Of a stretch of 64,000 nt of DNA, positions 53,437 through 62,784 are shown in pieces; position 1 is the stretch's first letter, and every line of letters starts with the position of its first letter. Position numbers and translations under genes: made by a program. The DNA comes from Sphingobacteriia bacterium (GTDB lineage: Bacteria; Bacteroidota; Bacteroidia; Bacteroidales; UBA7960), in NCBI GenBank assembly GCA_011390785.1, contig JAABRR010000006.1, positions 1 through 64,000 on the forward strand. The letters run 5' to 3'. The notes beneath the pieces are model-generated. The model was not told the DNA's origin, ran no database searches, and was given only the letters and a program-made list of their open reading frames with translations.

Positions 53437-55029
53437 ATGACTGAAAAGAAAGATCAACCCAAGGTCCGCCCTGCACAAACTTCGAACAATTCTGACGATA
53501 CACCCTTGCCAACCGCTGCCAATGGCTTTTTGGGCTGGGTGGAACGAATGGGTAACAAACTCCCCCACCCCTTCTGGATGTTTGTTTGGATTTGTATTTT
53601 AATTATTGGATTAAGCGCTGTGACCAGTTACTTTGGCTTGAGTGCCGTAGATCCGGGAAAAGGGGAATTAGTTGAGGTTAATAACCTGGTTTCAGGAGAT
53701 GGCCTGCGTTGGTTTTTACAAAATGTGGTTACCAATTTTGCCCACTTTGCCCCCTTTGGGTTGGTATTGGTTATGCTAATGGGTGTTTCTATTGCTGAAC
53801 AAAGCGGATTACTGGGGCTTGCAATGCGAAAAGTTGCATTTGCTGTTCCACGCAAAATTGTTATGCCAGTAATTTTCATTATTGGTGCCTGTGGAAATAT
53901 TGGTTCCGATGCAGGAATTGTGATTGTTCCCCCCATTGCTGCCATGATCTTTTCGCGCATGGGTTATCATCCTATTGCGGGTCTTATTGCCGGATACGCA
54001 GGGGCTACGGCGGGTTTCACTGCCAATTTCTTTATTGCCGGTACCGATGTGCTAATGGCTGGCATCACCACCCAGGTAACATCGGCCATAGGCGAAGGAC
54101 TTGAAGTAAGTGCCACATCCAACTGGTATTTTATGATTGTTTCTACAATTATGGTAGGACTTGGCGGCGCGTTTATAGTAACTAAATATACAATTCCACG
54201 CTGCAGAAGCTTTGCAGGTGCAGGCCTTATCGATAATGATACTACCGCACAGGACACTGCCCTTAACCCCGAGGAGAGAAAAGGGCTTAAAAATGCCGGG
54301 ATTTCATTGCTTTTGTATGTTATTCTGGTAGCTGTTCTCGTGGTACCATCATGGGGTCCACTCCGCGATCCTATAACCGGAGCAGTAGTTCCATCCCCTT
54401 TTCTCAGAGGATTGATTCCCATTCTGTTTTTCTTTTTCGCTATTCCGGGTTACTATTTTGGGAAGGCAACCGGCAGTATCAAAACACCCAACGATTTGCT
54501 TAAACATATGGAAACCGGTATGAAAGGTCTTTCAGGTTATATAGTACTAATGCTTATTGTAGCTCAGTTTATTGAGCTATTCAGCTGGTCGAACCTGGAT
54601 AAAATAATATCGATAAATGGGGCCGAATTTCTTCAGGCTACCGGACTTACAGGCCCGGTATTGTTTACTTTCTTTATGGTAATAGTAGCATTTCTCAATA
54701 TATTTATGGGAAGCGGATCAGCCAAATGGGCAATTTTTGCTCCGGTGTTTGTACCCATGCTTCTCCAACTTAACTACAGTCCGGCATTTGTGCAGCTCAT
54801 GTATAGAGTAGGCGATTCTATAACCAATTGTGTAAGTCCGCTATATGTATATTTCCCACTATTGATAGGTTGGATTCACAAATATGATAAGCGTTTGGGT
54901 ATAGGCACCATCGTTTCTCTTTTGATTCCCTATGCTGTTATTTTATTTATTTCATGGGTGGCCTTGCTGTTTATCTGGTATGGACTTAATCTTCCGATTG
55001 GAGTGGGTGAAACCATTTACCTGAATTAG
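53437..55029 (+). CDS. AbgT-family transporter
   Basis: A 530-residue inner-membrane protein with about 11-12 hydrophobic helices. Family traits include the N-terminal FLGWVERMGNKLPHPFWMFV and the glycine/aspartate pair IGACGNIGSDAGIVIVPP. A mid helix reads GYAGATAGFTANFFIAGTD, and the second reentrant part is IFMGSGSAKWAIFAPVFVPM, then GDSITNCVSPLYVYFPLLI. AbgT proteins take up p-aminobenzoyl-glutamate or export sulfonamide-type drugs; substrate and direction here are unknown. The gene is monocistronic and followed by a dispersed repeat. Confidence 0.9.
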   Translation: MTEKKDQPKVRPAQTSNNSDDTPLPTAANGFLGWVERMGNKLPHPFWMFVWICILIIGLSAVTSYFGLSAVDPGKGELVEVNNLVSGDGLRWFLQNVVTNFAHFAPFGLVLVMLMGVSIAEQSGLLGLAMRKVAFAVPRKIVMPVIFIIGACGNIGSDAGIVIVPPIAAMIFSRMGYHPIAGLIAGYAGATAGFTANFFIAGTDVLMAGITTQVTSAIGEGLEVSATSNWYFMIVSTIMVGLGGAFIVTKYTIPRCRSFAGAGLIDNDTTAQDTALNPEERKGLKNAGISLLLYVILVAVLVVPSWGPLRDPITGAVVPSPFLRGLIPILFFFFAIPGYYFGKATGSIKTPNDLLKHMETGMKGLSGYIVLMLIVAQFIELFSWSNLDKIISINGAEFLQATGLTGPVLFTFFMVIVAFLNIFMGSGSAKWAIFAPVFVPMLLQLNYSPAFVQLMYRVGDSITNCVSPLYVYFPLLIGWIHKYDKRLGIGTIVSLLIPYAVILFISWVALLFIWYGLNLPIGVGETIYLN

Positions 55030-55034
55030 TCTTT

Positions 55035-55190
55035 GCAAGAAAACGTTAAATACTGCGTTACTCTTGTTTTTGAATCAGTCATCCCGATAAAAATCGGGAC
55101 TCCTTAGATTCATCTCGTTGTAATAACGAGACAAAAGCCATGTCTTTAACGTTTTCTTATCAAAGACGCAGAAAAGGGTAGTTTTCTTGC
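55035..55190. repeat. Dispersed small element with GCAAGAAAAC terminal inverted repeats (second copy)
   Basis: GCAAGAAAAC at 55035 is inverted at 55181-55190 (GTTTTCTTGC). Inside, AAGAAAACGTTAAA (55038-55051) is inverted at 55145-55158. Two short stems, TCCCGAT/ATCGGGA and TCTCGTT/AACGAGA, occupy the centre. The element is 156 bp and non-coding, placed just after the AbgT-family gene, where it may also work as a terminator. Confidence 0.55.
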
Positions 55191-55238
55191 GGATGAATTA
55201 GGTCTACAGGAATAAGTTAACAAAGCCTTCTGAGAAAC

Positions 55239-55862
55239 TCAGTTTTCAGGCTTTTCGTAAACAGCTTCATAAAACGGAAGGCCAATAAAGAAACGGTCCT
55301 GTCGCAAAAGTCGAAAGCCTGATTCAGGGATCAATTTATCAGTAGCCCGGTTTAACTGGCATCCTTCAGCTACTCTCGACCAGGCAGGGTTCAGCGTATC
55401 CTGAATTTTCCCGGCGTAATGGTTGTGCGCCCTTATGTGTTCCAGAATCAATAACTTACCTCCTGGTTTTAGCCATTTCATAAACTTTTCCATCGCCATT
55501 TCCGGATTTGGAATAGTACACAAAACCAAAGTGCAAACCACTGCATCAAGAGATTCCAGCTCAAACATCTTTTCCATTTCAGGATAGCCGCAACCAGTAT
55601 GAAGCAGAGTAAAACGATTAGGAAATAAAAGTACTTCCTTCTTTTTCAGAGCGCGGGGCAACATATGCGGAGAAGGCTCTATACCAGTAACTTGGGCATC
55701 TTTGCTGTAATGTTCAAAATTAGCACCTGTTCCCACTCCTACTTCAAGCACTTTTCCCGAAAGTCCGGTTAAAAGTCTTGCCCTGCGTTTCTTAAGAAAA
55801 AACTTCTCCAGGAAGAACATGAAATAATCGTATAATGCCCCAAAAGTTTTACTGAATTTCAT
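55239..55862 (-). CDS. Class I SAM-dependent methyltransferase
   Basis: A 207-residue methyltransferase of the UbiE/Methyltransf_11 type. The AdoMet motif I is VLEVGVGTGANFEHY (about residues 37-51), motif II is VTGIEPSPHML, and motif III/IV is LDAVVCTLVLCTIPNPEMAM with WLKPGGKLLILEHIRAH after. It has no signal peptide and no defined substrate; close relatives often act on small molecules or phospholipids. It is alone on its strand. Confidence 0.87.
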   Translation of the reverse strand: MKFSKTFGALYDYFMFFLEKFFLKKRRARLLTGLSGKVLEVGVGTGANFEHYSKDAQVTGIEPSPHMLPRALKKKEVLLFPNRFTLLHTGCGYPEMEKMFELESLDAVVCTLVLCTIPNPEMAMEKFMKWLKPGGKLLILEHIRAHNHYAGKIQDTLNPAWSRVAEGCQLNRATDKLIPESGFRLLRQDRFFIGLPFYEAVYEKPEN

Positions 55863-56285
55863 AACTGAAATAAAGGTTGATATTTAATAATTGATTTCTT
55901 TTAAAATAAGGTAATCAGTAAATGCCACAATATTAGTAATTATTGATAATAATTGAATCATTTCCGGGAAATAAACTTTTGCTCAAAAAACATCGATTTT
56001 CTGATCAAATCACAACAATGAATAGTAATTTCAAAAGATATGAAATCTGATTTCAGAATTATAATCAGATTAAAAGCCTAACCTCACAAATCAAAAAAGC
56101 TATTATCCTTTTTACCTCAATCCATGCCCTTTGGTAAAGAAAACATATTGCCCGGACAATTAAACAGTCGTTTCGTCCTAATCTACTTTACTTGTCTTAT
56201 TTTATTGCTTTACTTTGATCATGAATCAACGACAAAGCTGGCTCATTGTCTATCAAACTTATTAATTTTTTAAATAAAACAAGTT
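55863..56285. other. Intergenic region between divergent genes
   Basis: No gene is supported. The frame at 56246-56440 is a shadow of the peroxiredoxin gene. The stretch is AT-rich and must hold promoters for the methyltransferase and the peroxiredoxin. No clear box was found. Confidence 0.35.
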
Positions 56286-57020
56286 ATGAAAAATTTATTT
56301 CTAATTGCCGGGATAATGTTTCTTTCCCTAAATCTATCTCAGGCGCAGCTTACCGTAAATCAAAGAATTCCATTAATTGGAAACGATGCACCTGCATTCA
56401 GCGCCATGTCAACCAATGGCCAAATTTCGTTCCCCGATGATTTTGGGAACGATTGGAAGGTATTATTTGCTCATCCGCGCGACTTTACACCCGTTTGTTC
56501 TAGTGAATTGTTGGAACTTGCCTATCATCAAAATACTTTTAAAGAGCTTGGAGCAGAAATTCTGGTAGTTTCTTCTGATAAGCTGGAATCGCATCTAAGC
56601 TGGAAAACTGCTCTGGAAGATATTACTTTCAAAGGACGGGAACCAGTAAAAATTGACTTTCCATTAATAGAAGACTCTTCCTTTAATATTGCCAATAGCT
56701 ATGGTATGCTGGATTCGCAAACCGATATTGGACAAAGTATCAGAGGTGTTTTCTTTATCGATCCTGAAAACAAAATCAGAGCCTTTTACTTCTACCCAAA
56801 TGAAGTAGGACGAAGCATAAGTGAAATTAAAAGGACTTTGGTAGCTTTACAAAGAAACCATACAGATCAAAGAGCTCTTTTGCCAGAAGGCTGGAAACCA
56901 GGTGATGATATAATGGTTTCATTTCTTAATCCGGAAGAAAAATCTGAAGTAGATAAAGAAAAATCAGATCTTTATAGCTTAACCTGGTTTATGACCTATA
57001 AAAGATCAGCAAATAAGTAA
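56286..57020 (+). CDS. Exported 1-Cys peroxiredoxin (Prx6-like)
   Basis: A 244-residue protein. Residues 1-20 form a signal peptide (LFLIAGIMFLSLNLSQA), unusual for this cytosolic class. The thioredoxin fold follows: IGNDAPAFSAMSTNGQISFP, then the peroxidatic Cys71 in HPRDFTPVCSSELL (PxxxTxxC complete). EILVVSSDKLESHLSWKTAL, IRGVFFIDPENKIRAFYFY and the C-terminal LPEGWKPGDDIMV are typical of Prx6-type enzymes. No other cysteine is present, so a thiol partner must supply the reducing power. It probably removes peroxides in the periplasm. Confidence 0.9.
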   Translation: MKNLFLIAGIMFLSLNLSQAQLTVNQRIPLIGNDAPAFSAMSTNGQISFPDDFGNDWKVLFAHPRDFTPVCSSELLELAYHQNTFKELGAEILVVSSDKLESHLSWKTALEDITFKGREPVKIDFPLIEDSSFNIANSYGMLDSQTDIGQSIRGVFFIDPENKIRAFYFYPNEVGRSISEIKRTLVALQRNHTDQRALLPEGWKPGDDIMVSFLNPEEKSEVDKEKSDLYSLTWFMTYKRSANK

Positions 57021-57449
57021 GCGTTATACTTTCGTTCTAACAGGGATTTATTAATCATATGGATAATGAATCTTCCCCAATTGCCGGATTATCGATTATT
57101 AAATTAATCTTTAATCCGGCAATAATTTTAAGAAGTAATAAAACCTTACTGATTTTCATAACAATAAAGTATAAGTAATAAGCCTGCAAAAAAGTCAGAA
57201 AACTTAATTATAATTCAGATAAACCAAACCATAACAATACTATTAACATTCATATAAATAGACTTTTTTACACATTGATCATATTTCACTGTTTAGTATT
57301 ATTTTCGAGTTCTTTCGCTGTTGACAAAGAGACAAACTATATTGCAAACTTATACAAATTATAAAAAGATGAATTAACCCAGGTAAAAAATAAAAAAAAC
57401 ACCCGAAGTCATATTTTCGGGTGTTAGAAGCAAGTACGATTGATAAATA
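57021..57449. other. Intergenic region between convergent genes
   Basis: No gene or repeat is supported apart from the terminator at its right end. Confidence 0.4.
57391..57425 (-). terminator. Rho-independent terminator
   Basis: AACACCCGAA and TTCGGGTGTT form a 10-bp stem; on the minus strand a run of T follows. It lies 25 bases after the stop of the SnoaL-like lipoprotein gene. Confidence 0.82.
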
Positions 57450-58046
57450 TTATGAAGCCGGGGAAAAAGGAAGAGAAGAGTGATGCAAAATCAAACGCAA
57501 TTTCCCATCATCACCTTTTTTGAAAATAAAGGTTTTGTCAACCATGGTAACATCACCGTTGGGGTCTTCAAAATAAACCCATCCCATAGTTATGGCCAAA
57601 TTACCATGAATCTGGATTCCTTCATTTCCTTCACCCTGATTGTCGTACCATGATTTTACCCATGGGCGAAGAGCAAAACCTTTATCCTCTGGAAATGAAG
57701 CATTATCACCTACAAAATAAGAATGTGCTCCAGCTTTGGTATCACGAAAAGTTCTTTCACCATAGGCAAGTGTAGGCTTGAAGAATACTTTACCATTGTC
57801 ATACTCATAGGCTTCGGTAAGGATGTCCGTTGCCAGAGCTTTGTAATCTTCTCCATTTGTGTAAGCCTGTCCCAAAGCTACAACTGCATCGCACCATGCT
57901 TGCTGGGCTGCATTTACTTCGTCATAGGTTATCGTTACAGCAGAAGCAGCAGCATTTTGATCGGAGGCACCAGGGTTCTGGGTGCAAGCACTGAAAACAA
58001 AAAATGCAATAAGAATCATTGTCAATCGTGAAAAAGATTTGTTCAT
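57450..58046 (-). CDS. SnoaL-like / CaMKII-association-domain lipoprotein
   Basis: A 198-residue lipoprotein (lipobox FFVFSAC). From residue 40 the NTF2/SnoaL-like fold covers DEVNAAQQAWCDAVVALGQA, a strand set with AGAHSYFVGDNASF, and the end GDDGKLRLILHHSSLPFSP. The last part matches the H(H)SSxP ending of CaMKII-association-type domains. Similar secreted proteins are of unknown role; some bind small ligands. It is monocistronic, closed by a strong terminator. Confidence 0.75.
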   Translation of the reverse strand: MNKSFSRLTMILIAFFVFSACTQNPGASDQNAAASAVTITYDEVNAAQQAWCDAVVALGQAYTNGEDYKALATDILTEAYEYDNGKVFFKPTLAYGERTFRDTKAGAHSYFVGDNASFPEDKGFALRPWVKSWYDNQGEGNEGIQIHGNLAITMGWVYFEDPNGDVTMVDKTFIFKKGDDGKLRLILHHSSLPFSPAS

Positions 58047-58481
58047 CGCTAAAAATATTAAGTTAATAAATAATGAAATTTTTAAATTAATTCATAAATA
58101 GGGTAATAACGGACTTAAAACATCTGTTTTATGATTTCTGTTCAACAGTTATTTCTTAAATAATGCTAACATATTTCATGTTTATCATATAATACAAACA
58201 AACATAGTATGATCAACATTCTGTTATCTGATATACAATAGTATTACAAGTATATTTTACAAAATGATGATTTGAATACTTTAGAAATGCATTGCATAAT
58301 GTTTAGGAAATAATCCAATTCTATTTTGAGCAAAATTTGAATTATAAAGATCATCCCATAAGAACCAGATCAAGGAAAAAATATGCTTTCGGAATAAATT
58401 GCAATTTATCTTACAAATATTTTGCAGCCACTTTCAATATAAGATATTACTTTTGAAAATAAACCTTATTCTTTTGGTACA
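58047..58481. other. Intergenic region upstream of lactate dehydrogenase
   Basis: No gene is supported. The region is AT-rich, divergent between two genes, and holds the proposed ldh promoter at its right end. Confidence 0.4.
58421..58455 (+). promoter_or_regulatory. Candidate promoter of the lactate dehydrogenase gene
   Basis: TTTG at 58421-58424 and TACTTTTG at 58448-58455 match the TTTG/TAnnTTTG consensus with 23 bases between. The start codon is 26 bases downstream of the -7 box. Confidence 0.5.
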
Positions 58482-59432
58482 ATGAAGCGTTTGAAGCCTA
58501 AAATTGCGATTGTAGGTACTGGTTATGTGGGCAGTACTTATGCCTATACATTAATAATTAGTGGTCTGGCGAGAGAGATTGTTTTAATAGACCAGAACCA
58601 CAAACTCGCCATAGGTGTTGCTATGGATCTTAATCATGGATTGAGTTTTAGTGTGCCTACCCACCTATATGCCGGAAATTATTCAGACTGCGCACATTCT
58701 GATATTGTAGTTATAACTGCCGGCAGTAACCGCAAACCGGGACAAACACGCAATGACCTTGCAAAAGAGAACGTTGCAGTAATTAATGATATCATACCCA
58801 AGGCGGTAAAATATGCACCCAATGCTGTTTACATGATTGTTACAAATCCGGTAGATGTACTCACCTATGTAAGTCTTAAATTATCCGGTTTGCCTGCCGG
58901 ACAAGTTATTGGATCAGGCACTGTGCTCGATACTGCAAGATTAAAATATACCCTGGCTGAGTATTATAAGGTTGATACAGGAAACATTCATGCTTACATT
59001 ATTGGTGAGCATGGCGATACTGAATTGCCAGTATGGAGCAATGCACAAATTGGCGGTATGCCTCTGGAAAGATATGGTCGGGAATATGCAGGATTACCCA
59101 ATGTTGAACAAGATCTGGAGAATATTTTCCAGGATGTAAAAAATTCTGCCAAACAAATAATTGAGGCCAAAGGAGCAACCAATTATTCTATCGCTCTGGC
59201 TATGCAAAAGATAACCCGCTCTGTGCTCCGCAATGAAAATTCAATTTTACCTGTTTCCACGCTCATCAATGATTTTTATGGAGTAAATGATGTATGCATA
59301 AGTATACCGGCTCATGTTACACGTAAGGGGGTAGATAAATACCTGAAGATCAAACTCAATGAAAAGGAGCAACAAATGTTTACCCATTCAGCTGATAAGT
59401 TGAAAGGAATATTGAAAAGCATCGGATTTTAG
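58482..59432 (+). CDS. ldh: L-lactate dehydrogenase
   Basis: Interconverts pyruvate and L-lactate using NADH. The 316-residue protein has the dinucleotide-binding start IAIVGTGYVGSTYAYTLI. Further features are VVITAGSNRKPGQTRNDL (with substrate Arg), MIVTNPVDVLTYV, IGSGTVLDTARLKYTL and the catalytic His in IIGEHGDTELPVWS. The glutamine-like position after AGS fits lactate over malate dehydrogenases, which have an Arg there; discrimination is fairly certain but not absolute. Cytosolic, monocistronic, transcribed toward the sulfatase genes. Confidence 0.9.
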   Translation: MKRLKPKIAIVGTGYVGSTYAYTLIISGLAREIVLIDQNHKLAIGVAMDLNHGLSFSVPTHLYAGNYSDCAHSDIVVITAGSNRKPGQTRNDLAKENVAVINDIIPKAVKYAPNAVYMIVTNPVDVLTYVSLKLSGLPAGQVIGSGTVLDTARLKYTLAEYYKVDTGNIHAYIIGEHGDTELPVWSNAQIGGMPLERYGREYAGLPNVEQDLENIFQDVKNSAKQIIEAKGATNYSIALAMQKITRSVLRNENSILPVSTLINDFYGVNDVCISIPAHVTRKGVDKYLKIKLNEKEQQMFTHSADKLKGILKSIGF

Positions 59433-59458
59433 ATTATTCTGACAGTTCTAAAACAATT

Positions 59459-61258
59459 CTATCTTTTCGTAAACTCAAAACCCACCAACTCATCAATATT
59501 AACACCAGCTGAATCTGGAATAACAGTGAAGCGAATGGTGCTTTGCCCTTCCGGCAAATCGGCAATCGTTTTCCATTGTTTCTCGTCGAACAATAATTCT
59601 GAAGAATAGATTTTGTCCTTCAGAGAAATAATTCCCAATGGATATAGTGGTTTATCAGCCTTAAATAACGCTCTAATTTCATAGCGGGCAGCCACCGGAG
59701 AAACGATCCTGTACTCAACCCATGCCATATCCGAGCTCCATTTTTTAACTGATGTTACGGTATTGAGAAGGCCATCGCTCAGATCACTTACCCAGGTGGC
59801 TTTAAGCTGGTTGGGTTCATTATCAACAAGGTAAAGGACAGGGGAAGCATAGGAATTGGGCTCATTTAAAACTTCTGAATACCATGCAAACAAGGAATCT
59901 CTTAAAGTATCAAACAGCTCAGGAAGCGAATCGACCAGATTAACCAGCTCGGTTGGGTCATTTTCAATGTCGGCCAGAAAGTATTGGTAGCCCGGCACAT
60001 CAAAATCACCATCAACCGATGGGTTGAGCATCAACTTATACCGCTGATTTCGAATCGAAATTACCTGATCTTCAGTTATCAGTTCTGATTTATCCACTGG
60101 CTGGTACTCATTATAGTTGCCATCCGGATTGTAGGGTTTTAACGAAGGAGGCCAGCCTCTATTTGAATAATTGTAGGTAAGTCTGCCAGAGAACTCAGTC
60201 TTTCCTTCAAAAAAACTGGTAATGCTTTTCCCATCGATTGGAAGTGCAGGCAGGTAATCAATATCAGCCCAATCCAACAAAGTAGGAAAAATATCAGTGA
60301 TATCAGTAAGTGCTTCTATGGTTTGTGGTTCAATGACACCTGGCCACCGAATAAACAATGGTGATTTTACCCCATTCTCCCAAATATCGCCCTTGTGTCC
60401 ACGCAAATCATTTACATACCGTATGGCCCGATCGTCATCTGACATTTCGGCTCTGTTAACTGCCGGGCCATTATCACTTAAAATCATTACCACTGTATTC
60501 TCATCCAAATTGAGCGAATCCATGGCTGAGAATAATCGCCCCAGCTCCCGATCCGAAAGATCGACCATTGCATAAAGGGTGGCTAGGTTGCGCGATAAGC
60601 CCTTCTGCTCATATTTCTGAATAATATCTTCAGGAGCATCAAGCGGGGTGTGTGGTGCCAATAAGGAAACAAAGGCAAAAAACGGTTCCGACTGGTTTCT
60701 TCCTATAAAATCAATAGCATGATCAACAATGAATTCATCAGCCCACAAATCAGAATCTACGGGCTGTCCATTGAATACCCCATAAGCATTTCTATGTTGA
60801 TACAGTCTTAGTTTAAGTGCTTCATCAAATCCGCGCTGCCAAGGGTAGTATTTCTCAGCATCGCCGGTATGCCATTTTCCCCAAATAGTAGTTTTGTAGC
60901 CGTTTTGCTGTAAAACATCGGCCAGTGTAATCTCTTTAAGTGAAAGAAAATCCTTACCCCCGTGTACATGACTTACTCCTGTGCGTAAAAAATGCCTCCC
61001 GGTAAGTAAGGATGCACGTGATGCCGCACAAACAGGATTCACATAAAAGGATGAAAGCTGTGCCGATTCAGCTGCAAAAGCATCCAGATTAGGGGTTTCA
61101 ATAAGATTGTTACCATGTACGCCCAAATCATCCCAACCCAGATCATCAAAAAGGATGATAACAAAATTAGGCCGGGCTTCCTGTTGGGGTGCAGCACAGG
61201 AACTCATTCCCAGCAAAGCCAGTGGAATGAGCCCTTTTGATACAGGATAAAAATTCAT
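59459..61258 (-). CDS. Sulfatase, lipoprotein type (1)
   Basis: A 599-residue type I sulfatase. It has a lipobox (LLGMSSC) near residue 21 and metal ligands in FVIILFDDLGWDDLG. The active-site Cys77 is in VCAASRASLLTGRH, which must be converted to formylglycine. Further conserved parts: WGKWHTG, SDNGPAVNRAE and HKGDIWENGVKSPLFIRWPG. A C-terminal beta domain (residues 490-599) is extra. Sulfatases of this kind release sulfate from algal or host polysaccharides; the exact substrate is unknown. It is the last of three sulfatases on this strand, with no maturase in the window. Confidence 0.9.
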   Translation of the reverse strand: MNFYPVSKGLIPLALLGMSSCAAPQQEARPNFVIILFDDLGWDDLGVHGNNLIETPNLDAFAAESAQLSSFYVNPVCAASRASLLTGRHFLRTGVSHVHGGKDFLSLKEITLADVLQQNGYKTTIWGKWHTGDAEKYYPWQRGFDEALKLRLYQHRNAYGVFNGQPVDSDLWADEFIVDHAIDFIGRNQSEPFFAFVSLLAPHTPLDAPEDIIQKYEQKGLSRNLATLYAMVDLSDRELGRLFSAMDSLNLDENTVVMILSDNGPAVNRAEMSDDDRAIRYVNDLRGHKGDIWENGVKSPLFIRWPGVIEPQTIEALTDITDIFPTLLDWADIDYLPALPIDGKSITSFFEGKTEFSGRLTYNYSNRGWPPSLKPYNPDGNYNEYQPVDKSELITEDQVISIRNQRYKLMLNPSVDGDFDVPGYQYFLADIENDPTELVNLVDSLPELFDTLRDSLFAWYSEVLNEPNSYASPVLYLVDNEPNQLKATWVSDLSDGLLNTVTSVKKWSSDMAWVEYRIVSPVAARYEIRALFKADKPLYPLGIISLKDKIYSSELLFDEKQWKTIADLPEGQSTIRFTVIPDSAGVNIDELVGFEFTKR

Positions 61259-61268
61259 AATACTTTTT

Positions 61269-62678
61269 TTAAAATACCCAATTGGGGTCTTCCCTTCGGG
61301 TATTATCCATTAATTGAGTCATTTCTTCGGCTACTGCTGGAAATTGACTGGAAAGATCGGTGGTTTCGCCCGGATCAGTTTCCAGATCATACAATTCGAT
61401 AGAACGAGAAGGGTCATCCTGCACATTGTTGCGTACTGCTTTCCATTGGCCTTTGCGAACAGCCTGTTTCTTATTATTTTCATGAAACTCCCAATACAGA
61501 TATTCATGTTGAAGTTGTTGGTCAGGATTACCCATTAGAGTAGGAAGAATAGAGATTCCGTCAGTTGTTTCCGGGACTGGTATTCCGGCCAGTTCGCAAA
61601 AGGTAGGCATAAAATCCCATGAGGCTCCTATAAAGTCAGATACAGTGCCCGGCTGAATTTTACCCGTCCAACGTGCAATCATCGGCACACGGAGTCCCCC
61701 TTCATACAAATCACGCTTAATACCCCGGAAAGGATAGTTGCTGATTTCATAAAACCTTCCTGGTGATTGACCACCGTTATCGCTGGTGAAAATGATCAAT
61801 GTATTCTCATCCAAACCCAGCTCGCTGATCTTGTCAAAAAGTTTGCCCAGCTCGGCATCCAGGTAGGTTAGCATGGCGGCATAGCCTTTTTCTTCTTCTG
61901 TCCAAAGCGAATCGGCATAAATACCAAACGATGGAACTTCAGAATAACGCTTGCCCGGTAAAGCTTCACCATTATCATGCGGTATAATTACGGGGTAATA
62001 CAGGAAGAAGGGTTTATCCTTATTATTTTCCACAAACTGTAAAGCTTCTTTGGCGAAAAGATCCTGCGAAAACTCGTTCATTTCCAGCGGGTAGCTGCCC
62101 AGGCCTTTTGACCAATGGTCTTCAGAAAGATATTGCACCTTATTGTTCAGCATTATCTTTTCATCATTTCGCATGAGAAACTCGGGTGTATGGTTATGCG
62201 CCAGCACCTGATCGAGATACCCGAAATAGTGATCAAAACCATGGTTAAGAGGATTCCCTTCGGTAACATCAATTCCCAATCCCCATTTTCCGATTAGCGC
62301 GTTGGTATAGCCAGCTCCTTTTAGCAAGCTGGAAATGGTGATAGTGCCAGTTGGCAAAGGCATCTGTCCTGATGGTTTCCACTGGCGGTTTCCACGAATG
62401 GGCGTATGACCGGTATGTTGTCCGGTAATAAATGCTGAACGCGAAGGAGCACAAACAGAAGTACCTGCATAGTGATTGGTAAAACGCATGCCTTCAGTAG
62501 CCAGTTGATCCAAACGGGGGGTCTGAATCAGCTCAGCACCATAAGATCCCAGATCGTTGTAGCCCTGATCATCGGTGATAATAAAAATAATATTCGGCAA
62601 TTCAGGCTCTTTTTCTGCCTTCGGTGCACATGCTGTCAAGCTTGCCAGAGCTGCCAATGTTAGAAAGTTGGTTTTCAT
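61269..62678 (-). CDS. Sulfatase (2), arylsulfatase A-type
   Basis: A 469-residue protein from the start MKTNFLTLAALASL (62678), chosen because a lipobox-like signal (ASLTAC) follows; the ORF-track start is 24 codons upstream across a hairpin. Metal-binding IIFIITDDQGYNDLG is followed by the active-site Cys76 in SVCAPSRSAFITGQH and then by LIGKWGLG, FTSDNGGQSPG and RGIKRDLYEGGLRVPM. It lies ten bases before the next sulfatase gene and is likely co-transcribed with it. Substrate unknown. Confidence 0.9.
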   Translation of the reverse strand: MKTNFLTLAALASLTACAPKAEKEPELPNIIFIITDDQGYNDLGSYGAELIQTPRLDQLATEGMRFTNHYAGTSVCAPSRSAFITGQHTGHTPIRGNRQWKPSGQMPLPTGTITISSLLKGAGYTNALIGKWGLGIDVTEGNPLNHGFDHYFGYLDQVLAHNHTPEFLMRNDEKIMLNNKVQYLSEDHWSKGLGSYPLEMNEFSQDLFAKEALQFVENNKDKPFFLYYPVIIPHDNGEALPGKRYSEVPSFGIYADSLWTEEEKGYAAMLTYLDAELGKLFDKISELGLDENTLIIFTSDNGGQSPGRFYEISNYPFRGIKRDLYEGGLRVPMIARWTGKIQPGTVSDFIGASWDFMPTFCELAGIPVPETTDGISILPTLMGNPDQQLQHEYLYWEFHENNKKQAVRKGQWKAVRNNVQDDPSRSIELYDLETDPGETTDLSSQFPAVAEEMTQLMDNTRREDPNWVF

Positions 62679-62732
62679 TTTTCTATGTTTTTTTGTTGAT
62701 TGATTGATTCGTTTGTGTATTGACTGACTCCA

Positions 62733-62763
62733 GTGACGGGGTGACTGCAAGTCGCCCCGTCAC
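62733..62763. other. GC-rich hairpin between sulfatase genes
   Basis: GTGACGGGGTGAC and GTCGCCCCGTCAC form a 13-bp stem (one G-U pair) with loop TGCAA. No T run follows on either strand, so it may be an mRNA processing or stability hairpin, or part of a dispersed repeat. Confidence 0.45.
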
Positions 62764-62784
62764 GTCTACAGTCTTCGGACTTCT

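Noticed and set aside
56246-56440. Plus-strand 64-residue frame before the peroxiredoxin
   Set aside because: It overlaps the peroxiredoxin gene in another frame and has no independent support.
62733-62763. Hairpin as a transcription terminator
   Set aside because: The stem is strong but has no T run on either strand.
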